The position numbers and the translations under genes were made by a program. Shown piece by piece: positions 36,239 to 46,374 of a stretch of DNA of 64,000 nucleotides. Under the pieces are notes generated by a model. The model made no database searches. It had not been told where the DNA came from and saw nothing but the letters and a program-made list of their open reading frames with translations. Origin of the DNA: Bacillota bacterium (GTDB lineage: Bacteria > Bacillota_A > Clostridia > Lachnospirales > Lachnospiraceae); assembly GCA_023443625.1 (NCBI GenBank), contig JAEZTQ010000064.1:1-64000 (forward strand). The letters run 5' to 3'. The first letter of the stretch is position 1. Each line of letters opens with the position of its first letter.

Positions 36239-37252
36239 TTACCTTGTTGTTATGCTTTCCCTTATAAAATCTATAATTTTATCACAATATTCCCTATCTT
36301 TCTCTAGATTCTTAAAATCACAATTCTCTATGATGAAATGTTCCCAGGAGTCACGTATCCATAACTGGGCATCAGGGTAAGCCTTATGCAAGCGCTGGGA
36401 ATTAATAGGGGGAACAGAAACATCACCAGTACAAGCAATTAGTAAAACAGGTCGTTGATTGGTATTTTTAATCTGCTTTTCTGGAGTTAGATTTGTTACC
36501 TTATCTTTTGAAAAGATTAGTTTTAGAGAGGCACGTATGAAAGGTTTCTCAAAGTTCTGTAGGAACTTTGGAACATCATAGACATCCATAATGTCAGTGG
36601 CAACATCCTCAAAGCTAGAATAAGCAGACATAGCAATGAGAGCATCAATTTCTTCAATTTGTCCGAAGGAGTTAACAGCAATGGCTCCCCCCATAGAGAC
36701 CCCATGTAAAATTATAGGAATTCCAGCATATCGAACATCGCTTTTTATGTAGTTGATAGCAGCTCTAACGTCCTCTACTTCTTCATAGCCTAGACAAATC
36801 CTATCACCATCACTATTGCCATGTCCTCGAACTTCAAGTAATATAGATGCATAGCCATGTTCCTGCATTAACTTTGCATGACTATAAAAATATGTAATGG
36901 AAGGTTGGACAATACCTGTTAAATAGATAATTACAGCCTCGGGTTTCTCTGTATAAATTTCAGAAGCCCATAAATTGAGTCCATCTTCAGTAGTAAGAGA
37001 TATTTGATTTTCTATCAAATTAAAATCCGAAGCATAATAAATATCTTGCAGAGGATAATCTTCTGTTACGTAGCCACGATAACTCACATGTTGATTTAAG
37101 AATATGGGAAGTCCAATAAAAGGTGCAATCATACATATTAAGCTACAGATTAGGACGGTTATTAGAATATATTTAACTGGTTTTTTTCTAAAAACAAGTA
37201 TTTTAGTTGTATGAAAGAGTTTCATCCTTAGTGCTTTTAGTTTTTGTATCAT
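36239..37252 (-). CDS. Membrane-anchored alpha/beta hydrolase
   Basis: The 337-residue protein has one N-terminal membrane helix (about 27-52) and an alpha/beta-hydrolase domain. The nucleophile elbow is GVSMGG near residue 181. TGDVSVPP supplies the probable acid and DSWEHF the catalytic His. HGNSDGD is typical of the BEM46/YqiK-like group. It probably acts at the outer membrane face; the substrate is unknown. It lies about 90 bp upstream of the TraB-like gene on the same strand. Confidence 0.82.
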   Translation of the reverse strand: MIQKLKALRMKLFHTTKILVFRKKPVKYILITVLICSLICMIAPFIGLPIFLNQHVSYRGYVTEDYPLQDIYYASDFNLIENQISLTTEDGLNLWASEIYTEKPEAVIIYLTGIVQPSITYFYSHAKLMQEHGYASILLEVRGHGNSDGDRICLGYEEVEDVRAAINYIKSDVRYAGIPIILHGVSMGGAIAVNSFGQIEEIDALIAMSAYSSFEDVATDIMDVYDVPKFLQNFEKPFIRASLKLIFSKDKVTNLTPEKQIKNTNQRPVLLIACTGDVSVPPINSQRLHKAYPDAQLWIRDSWEHFIIENCDFKNLEKDREYCDKIIDFIRESITTR

Positions 37253-37578
37253 AGGTACTCCTTATTAAGTTTATAAAAATTGCTTATAATTTACATTGAT
37301 GACATGAATTATACATTATATCTACAGGATTTTAAATAATTATTTGTACTAATTTTTCTTATATTAGAGAAAGTTTTTATAGAAAAAGAGTCCTAAGTTT
37401 GCAAATATTTAGGTAATTAAGTTAAAAGCATAAAAGAGAGTTCTTTTGAGAGAATTCATTTCCCATATGGATATATTCTAGTAAAAACATGAAACAAGAA
37501 TGGAATAATGGTATGATGTAATTAAAATATACAATAAAGTATTTATTATAAAAATGGTTATGGTTTAGGATAAGGAGA
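37253..37578. other. Intergenic between divergent hydrolase and AraC genes
   Basis: This is an AT-rich divergent promoter region. I found no ORF with a ribosome site, no strong terminator and no clear operator. Confidence 0.4.
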
Positions 37579-38619
37579 ATGAGATTGCTGATAAATCATT
37601 GTAGAGAAATAACAAAATATCAAAGAAAACGCCTAAATGACCACCAGATGGGGCGTCGTATTATGTGCCCAGAGTATTCTTTGGATAAGATTGATATTAA
37701 AACCTTTCCTGATAACCAGAAGGATATCTTTGTTATGTGCTGGAACATTGAGGAGGAGGGGGAACTCTATGCTACCATAAAGCCTTCCCCACAGGAATTT
37801 GCTTACTACTGTCAATATAAGTATGGTGATAGAACCCAGCACCACACCCATGATTACATAGAACTAGCCTATGTGGTGGAAGGAGAGTTTAAGCAACGAA
37901 TTATGGGGAATGATATCCTGTTTAAAAAAGGGGAACTATGCCTAATTGATAAGAATTGCCCCCATCAGGATATTCTGATTCATCATAATAGCACCATATT
38001 ATTTATTGGACTAGCCAATGAGATATTTGATAAGGTTATGGTTGATAATATTGGAGAAGAGAAAATTCTCAGATTTCTACAGATGGCTCTAATGAAGCAA
38101 AAGGATATTAGCCAATACTTACATTTTAAACCCAAAGATCAGGAGGAGCAGAAACTAGAGGAGCTTCTTTTGTATCTCTTAAAGGAACTAGAATGTAATG
38201 ATGCTGCATCGGGGCACATTTGTAAAGGTCTGATGATTCGCATCCTGCGCTACCTAAGCACCATTTATGATTTTAAATTGTCCAATGAACAGCGTAAGAA
38301 GATGAATTGGTTAATCTATGAAGAAATAACCAAGTTTATAGAAGCGAATTACTCCTCTATTACTATTAAAGATTTGGTAAGAAAATTCAATTTTAATGAG
38401 GATTATTATAACAGACTTCTGAAAGATAAGACGGGTATGACTTATTCTGAGTACGTACAAAATATACGCCTAACGAATGCTTATGATATGTTAAAAGTAA
38501 CAAATTTAAGTATAGAAACTATTGTTGATAGGGTAGGATATAAGAATAAGGGATACTTTTATAAGATTTTCTATGATAAATTTAAGACAACCCCAGCAAA
38601 AATACGTAAGGGTGAATAA
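37579..38619 (+). CDS. AraC-family regulator with cupin sensor
   Basis: This 346-residue protein has an N-terminal cupin-like ligand domain (HTHDYIELAYVVEGEFKQRI, residues about 90-180) and two C-terminal HTH motifs (SSITIKDLVRKFNFNEDYYNRLLKDKTGM and LSIETIVDRVGYKNKGYFYKIFYDKFKTTPAKIR). Directly upstream of araABD, it is the probable arabinose-responsive activator. AAGGAG lies only one base before ATG 37579, so TTG 37585, seven bases from it, may be the real start. Confidence 0.85.
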   Translation: MRLLINHCREITKYQRKRLNDHQMGRRIMCPEYSLDKIDIKTFPDNQKDIFVMCWNIEEEGELYATIKPSPQEFAYYCQYKYGDRTQHHTHDYIELAYVVEGEFKQRIMGNDILFKKGELCLIDKNCPHQDILIHHNSTILFIGLANEIFDKVMVDNIGEEKILRFLQMALMKQKDISQYLHFKPKDQEEQKLEELLLYLLKELECNDAASGHICKGLMIRILRYLSTIYDFKLSNEQRKKMNWLIYEEITKFIEANYSSITIKDLVRKFNFNEDYYNRLLKDKTGMTYSEYVQNIRLTNAYDMLKVTNLSIETIVDRVGYKNKGYFYKIFYDKFKTTPAKIRKGE

Positions 38620-38673
38620 AACCCTTAGGTTATCTTATTATATCACTCATTAGGATAAAATGTAATTCTTTTT

Positions 38674-38704
38674 TATTCAATAAGAAATTGTGTCCTATTG
38701 AATA
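38674..38704. repeat. Dispersed repeat, hairpin 1 only
   Basis: TATTCAATA pairs with TATTGAATA around AGAAATTGTGTCC, right after a run of six T. It is the first module of the dispersed repeat with a third stem sequence, still paired. Confidence 0.6.
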
Positions 38705-38863
38705 TAAACGAATAAAGTATTCCTGGGGAAATGAACCTACGGATATCTTAGTAGGAATAGGTAACTATTTAACTCAACCAGTAGGATGTGGCAATTGTTT
38801 GAGAGCATCATTTTCCCTATAATAAGAATTAGTAACTTATATCATGTTAAGGAGGTCATTATT

Positions 38864-40360
38864 ATGCTTGGTAATAAAAATTATTATTTTTGGTTTGCTA
38901 CAGGTTCACAGGATTTGTACGGTGATGAATGTCTTAAAGTAGTTGCAGAGCATTCTAAAATTATGGTAGAGGGTCTGAATAAGTCAGGATTACTGCCTTT
39001 TGAGGTGATTTGGAAACCAACCTTAGTTGATAATGGTTCCATTCGTAAATTATTTAATGATGCAAATGCAGATGAGAGTTGTGCCGGTGTTATCACTTGG
39101 ATGCATACCTTCTCTCCAGCAAAGTCCTGGATTTTAGGTTTACAAGAATACAGAAAACCACTGCTTCATCTTCATACCCAATTTAATAGAGAAATTCCAT
39201 ATGATAATATTGACATGGATTTTATGAATACCAACCAATCTGCTCACGGTGATAGAGAATACGGTCATATCGTTAGCCGTATGGGTATTGAGCGTAAAGT
39301 TGTAGTTGGCTACTGGGATGATCAAGGGGTACAAGTTCGTATTGCAGACTGGATGAGAACTGCTATTGGCGTTATCGAGAGCAGCCATATCAGAGTACTT
39401 CGTGTAGGCGATAACATGAGAAATGTAGCCGTAACCGAAGGTGATAAGGTAGAAGCACATATCAAATTCGGTTGGGAAATTGACGCTTACAATATTACAG
39501 ATATTGCTGAATATGTACAGGATGTATCCCAAGGCGATATTGATACTTTAGTAGAAGAGTATTACAGCAAATATGAGATCCTTCTAGAAGGAAGAGATCC
39601 AGCTGAATTTAGAAAGCATGTAGCAGTACAGGCGGGAATTGAAATTGGTTTTGAAAAATTCTTATCAGAGAAGAACTATCATGCCATTGTTACTAATTTC
39701 GAAACTTTAGCTGGACTTCAACAGCTTCCTGGTCTTGCAATCCAAAGATTAATGGATAAGGGCTATGGCTTTGGTGGCGAAGGTGACTGGAAGACAGCAG
39801 CTATGGTTCGTCTGATGAAGATTATGTCCCAGGGTGTAAAGAATGCCAAGGGTACTTCCTTCATGGAGGATTACACTTATCATTTGGTTGCAGGTCAAGA
39901 AGGAATTCTTCAGGCCCATATGTTAGAGGTATGCCCAAGTATTGCAGAAGGCCCAGTTGGAATTAAGGTTAGTCCTTTATCCATGGGTAATAGAGAAGAC
40001 CCTGCACGTCTAGTGTTTACTTCTAAGGCAGGAAAGGGTGTTGCTACTTCCTTAGTTGATATGGGTAATCGTTTCCGTCTCATTATTAATGAAGTTGAGT
40101 GCTTACCACAGAACACACCTATGCCTAAGTTACCCGTTGCATCTGCATTCTGGCGTCCAGAGCCAAACTTAATTACGGGTGCAGAAGCATGGATTTTGGC
40201 AGGTGGAGCACATCATACCGCTTTCTCCTATGACTTAACTGCAGAGCAGATGGGTGATTGGGCAGCTATTATGGGTATTGAAGCCGTATATATTGATAAA
40301 GATACTAGAATTAAGGACTTTAAAAATGAATTAAGATGGAACGCCATCTCTTATAAATAA
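38864..40360 (+). CDS. araA: L-arabinose isomerase
   Basis: AraA converts L-arabinose to L-ribulose in the cytoplasm. The 498-residue length fits the family. Motifs such as [39 protein letters not shown] and the metal-site region [19 protein letters not shown] are intact. ATG 38864 is chosen because AAGGAGG lies just upstream; the frame is open to 38786 but that part is not conserved. It is first in araA-araB-araD. Confidence 0.97.
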   Translation: MLGNKNYYFWFATGSQDLYGDECLKVVAEHSKIMVEGLNKSGLLPFEVIWKPTLVDNGSIRKLFNDANADESCAGVITWMHTFSPAKSWILGLQEYRKPLLHLHTQFNREIPYDNIDMDFMNTNQSAHGDREYGHIVSRMGIERKVVVGYWDDQGVQVRIADWMRTAIGVIESSHIRVLRVGDNMRNVAVTEGDKVEAHIKFGWEIDAYNITDIAEYVQDVSQGDIDTLVEEYYSKYEILLEGRDPAEFRKHVAVQAGIEIGFEKFLSEKNYHAIVTNFETLAGLQQLPGLAIQRLMDKGYGFGGEGDWKTAAMVRLMKIMSQGVKNAKGTSFMEDYTYHLVAGQEGILQAHMLEVCPSIAEGPVGIKVSPLSMGNREDPARLVFTSKAGKGVATSLVDMGNRFRLIINEVECLPQNTPMPKLPVASAFWRPEPNLITGAEAWILAGGAHHTAFSYDLTAEQMGDWAAIMGIEAVYIDKDTRIKDFKNELRWNAISYK

Positions 40361-40386
40361 ATGCTGATGCAGAATTGAGGATTATT

Positions 40387-42057
40387 ATGAGAAAGAAATA
40401 TTCCATCGGTATTGATTATGGTACCCAGAGCGGTAGAGCGGTACTAGTAGATGTATCTAATGGAAATATGATTGCATCTGCTGTAAAAGAATACACCCAT
40501 GGGGTAATGGATGAGTATCTTCCGGATGGAACCAAGCTTCCCCCCGATTGGGCCTTAGAGCATCCCCAGGATTATCTTGAAGTACTAGAGGTTACTGTAC
40601 CTGCAGTATTAAAAGAATCAGGTGTTGCCAAGGAAGATATTATAGGCGTTGCAATCGATTTTACAGCTTGTACCATGCTTCCCATTGATAAAGAGGGCAC
40701 TCCTCTTTGCTTTCATGAAGACCTGAAGGGGAAGCCTCATGCATGGCTAAAACTTTGGAAGCATCATGCAGCTCAGTCTCAAGCAAATCGTCTGAATAAG
40801 CTTGCAGAGGAAAGAGGAGAAGAATTCCTTGCCAGATACGGTGGAAAGATATCCTCTGAGTGGATGATACCTAAGATTATGCAGATTTTGGAGGAAGCAC
40901 CTGAAATCTATGATAAAGCAGACCGTTTTATGGAAGCCACTGATTGGGTTACCATGATGCTTTGCGGTGAAGAGAAGAGAAATAGTTGTACCGCAGGTTA
41001 TAAGGCCCTTTGGCATAAACAGAAGGGATATCCTTCCAAGGAATTCTTTAAAGCCCTTGACCCAAGACTAGAGAATGTGGTAGAGGATAAATTAAGTAAA
41101 GATATCTATCCCTTAGGACAAAAAGCCGGAGAACTTACAGAGGCAGCAGCCAAGCTTACAGGTCTTTGTCCCGGAACAGCCATTGGTATTGCTAATGTAG
41201 ATGCTCATGTTGCTATTCCTGCTGTTGGTATTACAGAAGCTGGCAAGATGTTAATGATTATTGGAACTTCAACTTGTGATATTTTACTTGGAACAGAAGA
41301 GAAAATTGTTCCCGGTATGTGTGGCGTTGTAGAAGACGGTGTAATGCCAGGGTTCTTTGGTTATGAGGCAGGTCAGTCCTGCGTAGGTGATCATTTTGAG
41401 TGGCTTGTAGAGCAATGTATTGCTCCTTATGTATATGAGGAAGCCAATGAGGCTGGTGTAGGTATTCATCAATACCTAACAGAGCAAGCTTCTAAGCTTA
41501 AAGTTGGAGAAAGCGGTCTTCTTGCCCTTGACTGGTGGAATGGAAACCGTTCCGTATTAGTAGATGTTGACTTAACAGGTATGATGCTGGGTATGACCTT
41601 AACCACTAAGCCCTATGAAATGTATCGTGCTTTGATTGAGGCAACAGCTTATGGCAAGAATATGATTATCGAGACCTTCGAGGAGGCAGGCGTACCAATC
41701 AATGAGCTATACGCTTGTGGTGGTATCTCCTGGAAGAATAAGATGATGATGCAGATTTATGCTGATGTAACCAACAAGCCTATTCGTATCTCTGCTTCTG
41801 AGCAAACACCGGCCCTTGGTGCAGCTATGTTTGGTGCAGTAGCGGCGGGTAAGGAAAGAGGCGGCTATGATACCATCTTTGATGCTGCAAGAGTAATGGG
41901 TAAAGTGAAAGATGAGATGTATACACCAATCCCAGAAAATGTTGCAGCTTATAAGAAGCTTTACGCAGAATATAAGAGATTACATGATTACTTTGGTCGT
42001 GGAGAGAATGATGTTATGAAGCGTCTAAAGGCAATCAAGGCTGATGCTAGACAATAA
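40387..42057 (+). CDS. araB: L-ribulokinase (FGGY family)
   Basis: AraB phosphorylates L-ribulose to L-ribulose 5-phosphate. The 556-residue protein starts [18 protein letters not shown] and has the ribulokinase [13 protein letters not shown], the hinge [10 protein letters not shown] and the C-terminal [19 protein letters not shown] with [11 protein letters not shown]. The start at ATG 40387 follows GAGG. It sits 26 bp after araA and 31 bp before araD. Confidence 0.97.
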   Translation: MRKKYSIGIDYGTQSGRAVLVDVSNGNMIASAVKEYTHGVMDEYLPDGTKLPPDWALEHPQDYLEVLEVTVPAVLKESGVAKEDIIGVAIDFTACTMLPIDKEGTPLCFHEDLKGKPHAWLKLWKHHAAQSQANRLNKLAEERGEEFLARYGGKISSEWMIPKIMQILEEAPEIYDKADRFMEATDWVTMMLCGEEKRNSCTAGYKALWHKQKGYPSKEFFKALDPRLENVVEDKLSKDIYPLGQKAGELTEAAAKLTGLCPGTAIGIANVDAHVAIPAVGITEAGKMLMIIGTSTCDILLGTEEKIVPGMCGVVEDGVMPGFFGYEAGQSCVGDHFEWLVEQCIAPYVYEEANEAGVGIHQYLTEQASKLKVGESGLLALDWWNGNRSVLVDVDLTGMMLGMTLTTKPYEMYRALIEATAYGKNMIIETFEEAGVPINELYACGGISWKNKMMMQIYADVTNKPIRISASEQTPALGAAMFGAVAAGKERGGYDTIFDAARVMGKVKDEMYTPIPENVAAYKKLYAEYKRLHDYFGRGENDVMKRLKAIKADARQ

Positions 42058-42088
42058 TATCGGATAGAAGAAGAATTGAGGCGAAACT

Positions 42089-42781
42089 ATGCTGGAAGGA
42101 TTAAAACAAGTAGTTTATGAAGCTAATATGGAGTTACCCAAAAAAGGTATGGTTACCTATACCTGGGGTAATGTAAGTGGTATTGACCGTGAGACAGGTT
42201 ATGTGGTTATCAAACCCAGCGGTGTGGATTACGAGACCATGAAAGCGGAAGATATGGTTATAGTTGATTTAGATAGTAATCGCATTGAGGGAAAATATAA
42301 ACCTTCCTCAGATACTGCAACCCATATTGAATTATATAAGAAATACCCAGAGATTGGTGGTATTGTTCATACCCATTCCACTTGGGCAACCTCTTGGGCA
42401 CAAGCAGGAAGAGAAATCCCCCTCTATGGTACCACCCATGCAGACTATTTCTACGGAGCAATTCCTTGCGCCAGAAGTCTTACAGAGGAAGAGATTAATG
42501 GGGAATATGAGAAGAACACTGGCTTAGTTATTATTGAAACCTTAGAGAAGAAGAAAATTCAGCCTAAGAATATGCCAGCAATATTATTAACCAATCATGG
42601 ACCATTTACCTGGGGTAAGGATGCATTTGATGCAGTGCATAATGCAGTGGTATTAGAAGAAGTGGCTAAGATGGCTTGCTATAGTGAATTAATTAATCAT
42701 AATGTAAAGCCTGCTCCCCAGACCATAGCAGATAAGCACTATCTACGCAAACATGGTGAGAATGCCTACTATGGTCAGTAG
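42089..42781 (+). CDS. araD: L-ribulose-5-phosphate 4-epimerase
   Basis: AraD converts L-ribulose 5-phosphate to D-xylulose 5-phosphate, joining arabinose to the pentose phosphate pathway. The 230-residue class II aldolase/epimerase has the zinc motif [18 protein letters not shown] and the third His in [10 protein letters not shown]. The ribosome site is TTGAGGCG. It is last in the operon, followed by a long hairpin. Confidence 0.97.
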   Translation: MLEGLKQVVYEANMELPKKGMVTYTWGNVSGIDRETGYVVIKPSGVDYETMKAEDMVIVDLDSNRIEGKYKPSSDTATHIELYKKYPEIGGIVHTHSTWATSWAQAGREIPLYGTTHADYFYGAIPCARSLTEEEINGEYEKNTGLVIIETLEKKKIQPKNMPAILLTNHGPFTWGKDAFDAVHNAVVLEEVAKMACYSELINHNVKPAPQTIADKHYLRKHGENAYYGQ

Positions 42782-42827
42782 ATAAGCTATTCGTTATAGG
42801 GAATTGGTAAACTCATAAATAATAAAG

Positions 42828-42907
42828 AATACACAGTAGGTACTGTTTAAGAGCACAAGTTAAGCGCAAGAAGCGTTGGAGCCGAGGATATGTACCTACT
42901 GTGTATT
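42828..42907 (+). terminator. 16-bp hairpin with 48-nt loop after araD
   Basis: AATACACAGTAGGTAC (42828-42843) and GTACCTACTGTGTATT (42892-42907) are perfect complements around an unusually long, G/A-rich loop. No strong T-run follows. It may be the 3' end of the ara transcript or a stand-alone RNA structure. Confidence 0.6.
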
Positions 42908-43029
42908 TAGTTGTATAATTAAATAAGTGTAATCATAGCAGAATATAAAAAAGTTGGCAAACAATATTTTTATTTTCATATACTATAGATGTGATGTATC
43001 ATCTAACCTACATAACTTTATTATGAAGA

Positions 43030-43070
43030 TTAGGGTGCCAAAACATTGGCATGGGAATTTGACACCCTAA
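43030..43070. repeat. Hairpin related to a second one near 26465-26520
   Basis: TTAGGGTG pairs with CACCCTAA, with CCAA/TTGG and AAA/TTT pairs inside. The right arm contains GCATGGGAATTTGACAC; GCATGAGAATTTGACAC occurs near 26501 in another imperfect hairpin. This is possibly a minor repeat family. Confidence 0.45.
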
Positions 43071-43200
43071 CCTTATGAAAAAAGGAATTATAAAAACATA
43101 TGAAGCAATGTGATAATATCACAGATAGATCATTTATATTTTGATATAGTTGAGGTGTAACATATTAAGTAAGTGTAAATAGTTTGGAGAGGAGTTTATT

Positions 43201-43515
43201 ATGTCAACAATAAAGATTACGAAGAATAATTTTGATAAGGAAGTTTTAAATTCAAAGGAGCCTGTATTGCTTGATTTCTGGGCATCCTGGTGCGGACCTT
43301 GCCGAATGATATCACCCACAGTAGAAGAAATTGCAAAAGAGTATGTCGGAGTTGCAAAAGTAGGAAAAATCAATGTGGATGAAGAATCAGAACTGGCTTT
43401 GCGGTTTCGTGTTATGAGTATACCTACCCTTATGGTAGTTAAAGATGGTAAGGTATCTGCAACAAGCATTGGTGTTAAGCCAAAAACGGAGATTGTAAAA
43501 ATGCTAGAAGTATGA
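43201..43515 (+). CDS. Thioredoxin
   Basis: This 104-residue thioredoxin has the redox motif WCGPC (Cys31 and Cys34), the LLDFWASWCGPCRM context and the cis-Pro IPTLMVV. GGAGAGGAG precedes the ATG. It is a stand-alone gene with its own terminator; a Crp-family regulator follows but is not obviously cotranscribed. Confidence 0.97.
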   Translation: MSTIKITKNNFDKEVLNSKEPVLLDFWASWCGPCRMISPTVEEIAKEYVGVAKVGKINVDEESELALRFRVMSIPTLMVVKDGKVSATSIGVKPKTEIVKMLEV

Positions 43516-43558
43516 GGCACATAGGAATAAATATTCAAAAATCAAAATATATATATAA

Positions 43559-43617
43559 AAATATGCATGATAGATTCTAATAAGATTCATTATTACAGTC
43601 TATCATGCATATTTTTT
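43559..43617 (+). terminator. Terminator after thioredoxin
   Basis: ATATGCATGATAGA pairs with TCTATCATGCATAT and is followed by TTTTTT. The T-run is directly followed by GTTATAGGAAA, the start signature of the dispersed repeat. Confidence 0.88.
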
Positions 43618-43635
43618 GTTATAGGAAATGCGTCT
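43611..43635. repeat. Dispersed repeat, 5' end remnant
   Basis: TTTTTTGTTATAGGAAATGCG matches the first arm of the repeat at the same position relative to a terminator T-tract. The second arm and later modules are absent. Confidence 0.5.
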
Positions 43636-43696
43636 TGCCTTTCCATATAATATCGTTTATTCTATAAACATAAAGTTCATTATTGGAGGGAGCATT

Positions 43697-44380
43697 TTGG
43701 TGGATCAGAAGGAGGATATTGTCTTTGTACAGGATACCTTAAAATTCTGGAAGAAGATAACTGTTATACAAAGGAATATACTACAGCAAGCCATAGTGAA
43801 GAAATCTTTTGCAGCAAGGGAATCCATGCATAGCAATTCAGATAATTGCTCGGGACTATTTTTAATAAAAAGCGGTCAGGTTAGAGCCTACATTATATCG
43901 GAAAGTGGCAAGGAAATCACCCTCTATCGCCTGTTTGAGCGGGACATTTGTATCTTTTCTGCTTCTTGTGTCATGAAGAATATAGCCTTTGATATCTATG
44001 TTGAGGTTGAAAAGCCTACAGAGGCATACTTAATTCCTGCCTCTATTTTTAATCAATTATCAAAGGAATCACTACCAATTCAAGCTTTTACCAATAATCT
44101 CATTGCAGCCCGTTTTTCTGAGGTTATGTGGATTATGGAACAGGCTTTGTTTACGAGTTTTGATAAGCGACTTGCTAATTTTCTTTTAGAACAGTCTGCT
44201 ATAGAGAATTCGGATATCTTAGAGATAACTCATGAAAAGATAGCAAATCACCTGGGTACTGCCAGGGAAGTGGTTACTCGAATGCTGAAGTATTTTCAAA
44301 ATGAAGGAATTGTTACCTTAAGTCGTGGTTCCATCGATATTCTGGATAGGGAGAAGCTTGAAAGCTTGTATGAGAAATAA
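43697..44380 (+). CDS. Crp/Fnr-family regulator
   Basis: This regulator of about 227 residues has an N-terminal cyclic-nucleotide-type beta barrel (SGLFLIKSGQVRAYIISESGKEITLYRLFERDI) and a C-terminal winged helix (LEITHEKIANHLGTAREVVTRMLKYFQNEGIVTLSRGSIDIL). GGAGGG at 43685-43690 favours TTG 43697 or GTG 43700; the frame opens at 43628. It has several Cys but no clear Fnr-type cluster motif. The signal is unknown; proximity to thioredoxin hints at redox control. Confidence 0.85.
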   Translation: MVDQKEDIVFVQDTLKFWKKITVIQRNILQQAIVKKSFAARESMHSNSDNCSGLFLIKSGQVRAYIISESGKEITLYRLFERDICIFSASCVMKNIAFDIYVEVEKPTEAYLIPASIFNQLSKESLPIQAFTNNLIAARFSEVMWIMEQALFTSFDKRLANFLLEQSAIENSDILEITHEKIANHLGTAREVVTRMLKYFQNEGIVTLSRGSIDILDREKLESLYEK

Positions 44381-44679
44381 CATTGTACCTTTTATTAGAG
44401 TCTATTGATCAGGATTAGGTAACCAAGGCAGTTCTTCGGAATATGAAAATGAAAAAAAGGATAAATGACATAGGCTCTATGGGGAAACCGTGGGGCCTTT
44501 ATTGTTTTTGTGGATAAAAGTCTTTTTATTAAAAGGGAATGTGGATGATTCGCAAAATCATAGTTGAAATACTCTTAATATAAATGAAGCTAAAAAAACT
44601 GTGGGAGTATTTGACATGGAATGATGAAAAGGGTAGAATATTACAAATAACAATAAATGTGTCTATAGGAGGTATTACC
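44381..44679. other. Intergenic; weak terminator-like hairpin
   Basis: AGGCTC..GGGGAAACC..GGGGCCT around 44471-44497, followed by TTTATTGTTTTTG, may terminate the Crp gene. Otherwise I see only AT-rich sequence and the GGAGG of the next gene. Confidence 0.4.
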
Positions 44680-46281
44680 ATGAAGCTAACATTTTTGGGA
44701 GCAACACATGAAGTTACGGGAAGCTGTTTTTTTCTTGAAGCCTGCGGCAAGAATATTCTTATTGATTGTGGAATGGAACAAGGGAAGGATGCCTTTGAAA
44801 ATCAGGCAATTCCCGTATCCTCGTCTGAAATCGATGCAGTTTTATTAACCCATGCTCATATAGATCATTCAGGCAGACTTCCTCTACTCTTTACTGAGGG
44901 TTTTCGTGGAAGTATTCATGCAACCAGTGCAACAAGAGCATTATGTGATATTATGCTTCGAGATAGTGCACATATTCAGATGGCTGAGGCTGAATGGAAA
45001 AACCGTAAGGGCAAACGTTCTGGAAATGAGATTATCGCACCCCTATATGACATGGAAGCAGCTATGTCTACAGTCAGGCTCTTTGTTCCTCATGAATATG
45101 ATGAGAAATTCATGCTCTTTGATGGAATTGAAATTCGCTTTACAGATGTAGGTCATTTACTGGGATCAGCCAGTATAGAGGTTTGGATTACAGAGGAAGA
45201 GATTACAAAGAAGATTGTGTTCTCCGGGGATATAGGCAATATTAATCAGCCTTTAATAAATGATCCTAAGTATATAAAAGAAGCTGATTATGTTGTCATG
45301 GAATCTACTTACGGAGATAGAGATCATGGTGAAAGTCCAGATTATATCAAAGAACTCACAGAAATCATTCAGTCCACCTTAGACAAGGGAGGCAATTTAG
45401 TAATTCCCTCCTTTGCAGTGGGTAGAACTCAGGTATTACTTTATTATATTCGCAAAATTAAAGATGAAAAATTAATCAAGGGACATGGTAATTTTAAAGT
45501 ATATGTGGACAGTCCTTTGGCGGTAGAAGCTACTCAGATATTCCATAAACATATGGTGGGATATTTCGATAAAGAAGCATTGGACTTGGTGAATAAGGGT
45601 ATTAATCCCTTGAGCTTTCCAGGATTGACTACTTCTATTACCTCGGATGAGTCGAAGGCTATTAATTTTGATGATGAGCCTAAGATTATAATATCTGCTT
45701 CTGGAATGTGTGATGCAGGTAGAATTCGTCATCATTTAAAGCATAATCTCTGGAGAGAAAACAGTACAATTGTATTCGTAGGTTATCAATCCCAGGGAAC
45801 CTTAGGCAGACAGCTCCTAGATGGTGCAAAGGAAGTGAGATTATTTGGAGAGACAATTAATGTAAGTGCAAGTATTGTAAAAATAGCCGGAGTCAGCGGG
45901 CATGCAGATAGAACAGGATTGTTAAAATGGCTGACAAGCTTTGAGAAGAAGCCGGAGAAGGTCTTTGTTGTCCATGGAGAAGACCAGATCTGTCAGCTAT
46001 TTACTGAGCATATCACAGAAGATTTGGGTTACTCTGCAGTTGCACCCTACAGTGGAATGGTTTATGACTTGGCTCTTAATGCCTGTGTGCAAGAAGGGAA
46101 AATTATTCCTGTTGAACCTAAAGCTGAAGCAGAAAAGGTTGTTAACTCTGTGTTTGAACGTCTAGTTCAGGCAGGGAAACGTCTTGCGGCCGTTATACAG
46201 CGTAATAAGGGCGGAGCCAATAAAGACTTGGCTAAATTCATAGGACAGATTAATTCCCTTTGCGATAAATGGGACAGATAG
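44680..46281 (+). CDS. Beta-CASP metallo-beta-lactamase RNA-processing nuclease
   Basis: The 533-residue protein has an MBL core with LTHAHIDHSGRLPLL (HxHxDH), GHLLGSASIEVW and FSGDIGN. A beta-CASP cap (SFAVGRTQ, ISASGMCDAGRIRHHLKHNLW) and the C-terminal RMMBL motif (VSGHADRTGLLKWL..VHGE) complete the CPSF-73/YSH1-like architecture. It is probably a cytoplasmic endo/exoribonuclease, distinct from RNase J by its motif spacing. ATG 44680 is chosen for GGAGG just upstream. Confidence 0.92.
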   Translation: MKLTFLGATHEVTGSCFFLEACGKNILIDCGMEQGKDAFENQAIPVSSSEIDAVLLTHAHIDHSGRLPLLFTEGFRGSIHATSATRALCDIMLRDSAHIQMAEAEWKNRKGKRSGNEIIAPLYDMEAAMSTVRLFVPHEYDEKFMLFDGIEIRFTDVGHLLGSASIEVWITEEEITKKIVFSGDIGNINQPLINDPKYIKEADYVVMESTYGDRDHGESPDYIKELTEIIQSTLDKGGNLVIPSFAVGRTQVLLYYIRKIKDEKLIKGHGNFKVYVDSPLAVEATQIFHKHMVGYFDKEALDLVNKGINPLSFPGLTTSITSDESKAINFDDEPKIIISASGMCDAGRIRHHLKHNLWRENSTIVFVGYQSQGTLGRQLLDGAKEVRLFGETINVSASIVKIAGVSGHADRTGLLKWLTSFEKKPEKVFVVHGEDQICQLFTEHITEDLGYSAVAPYSGMVYDLALNACVQEGKIIPVEPKAEAEKVVNSVFERLVQAGKRLAAVIQRNKGGANKDLAKFIGQINSLCDKWDR

Positions 46282-46374
46282 TACTGCATATAATATATTA
46301 GGTTAATACCATATTAGTACAATAGAAGGTTGTAAGCATATCCTGGCTATTGTACTTAGAAACAGGAGGCGACC

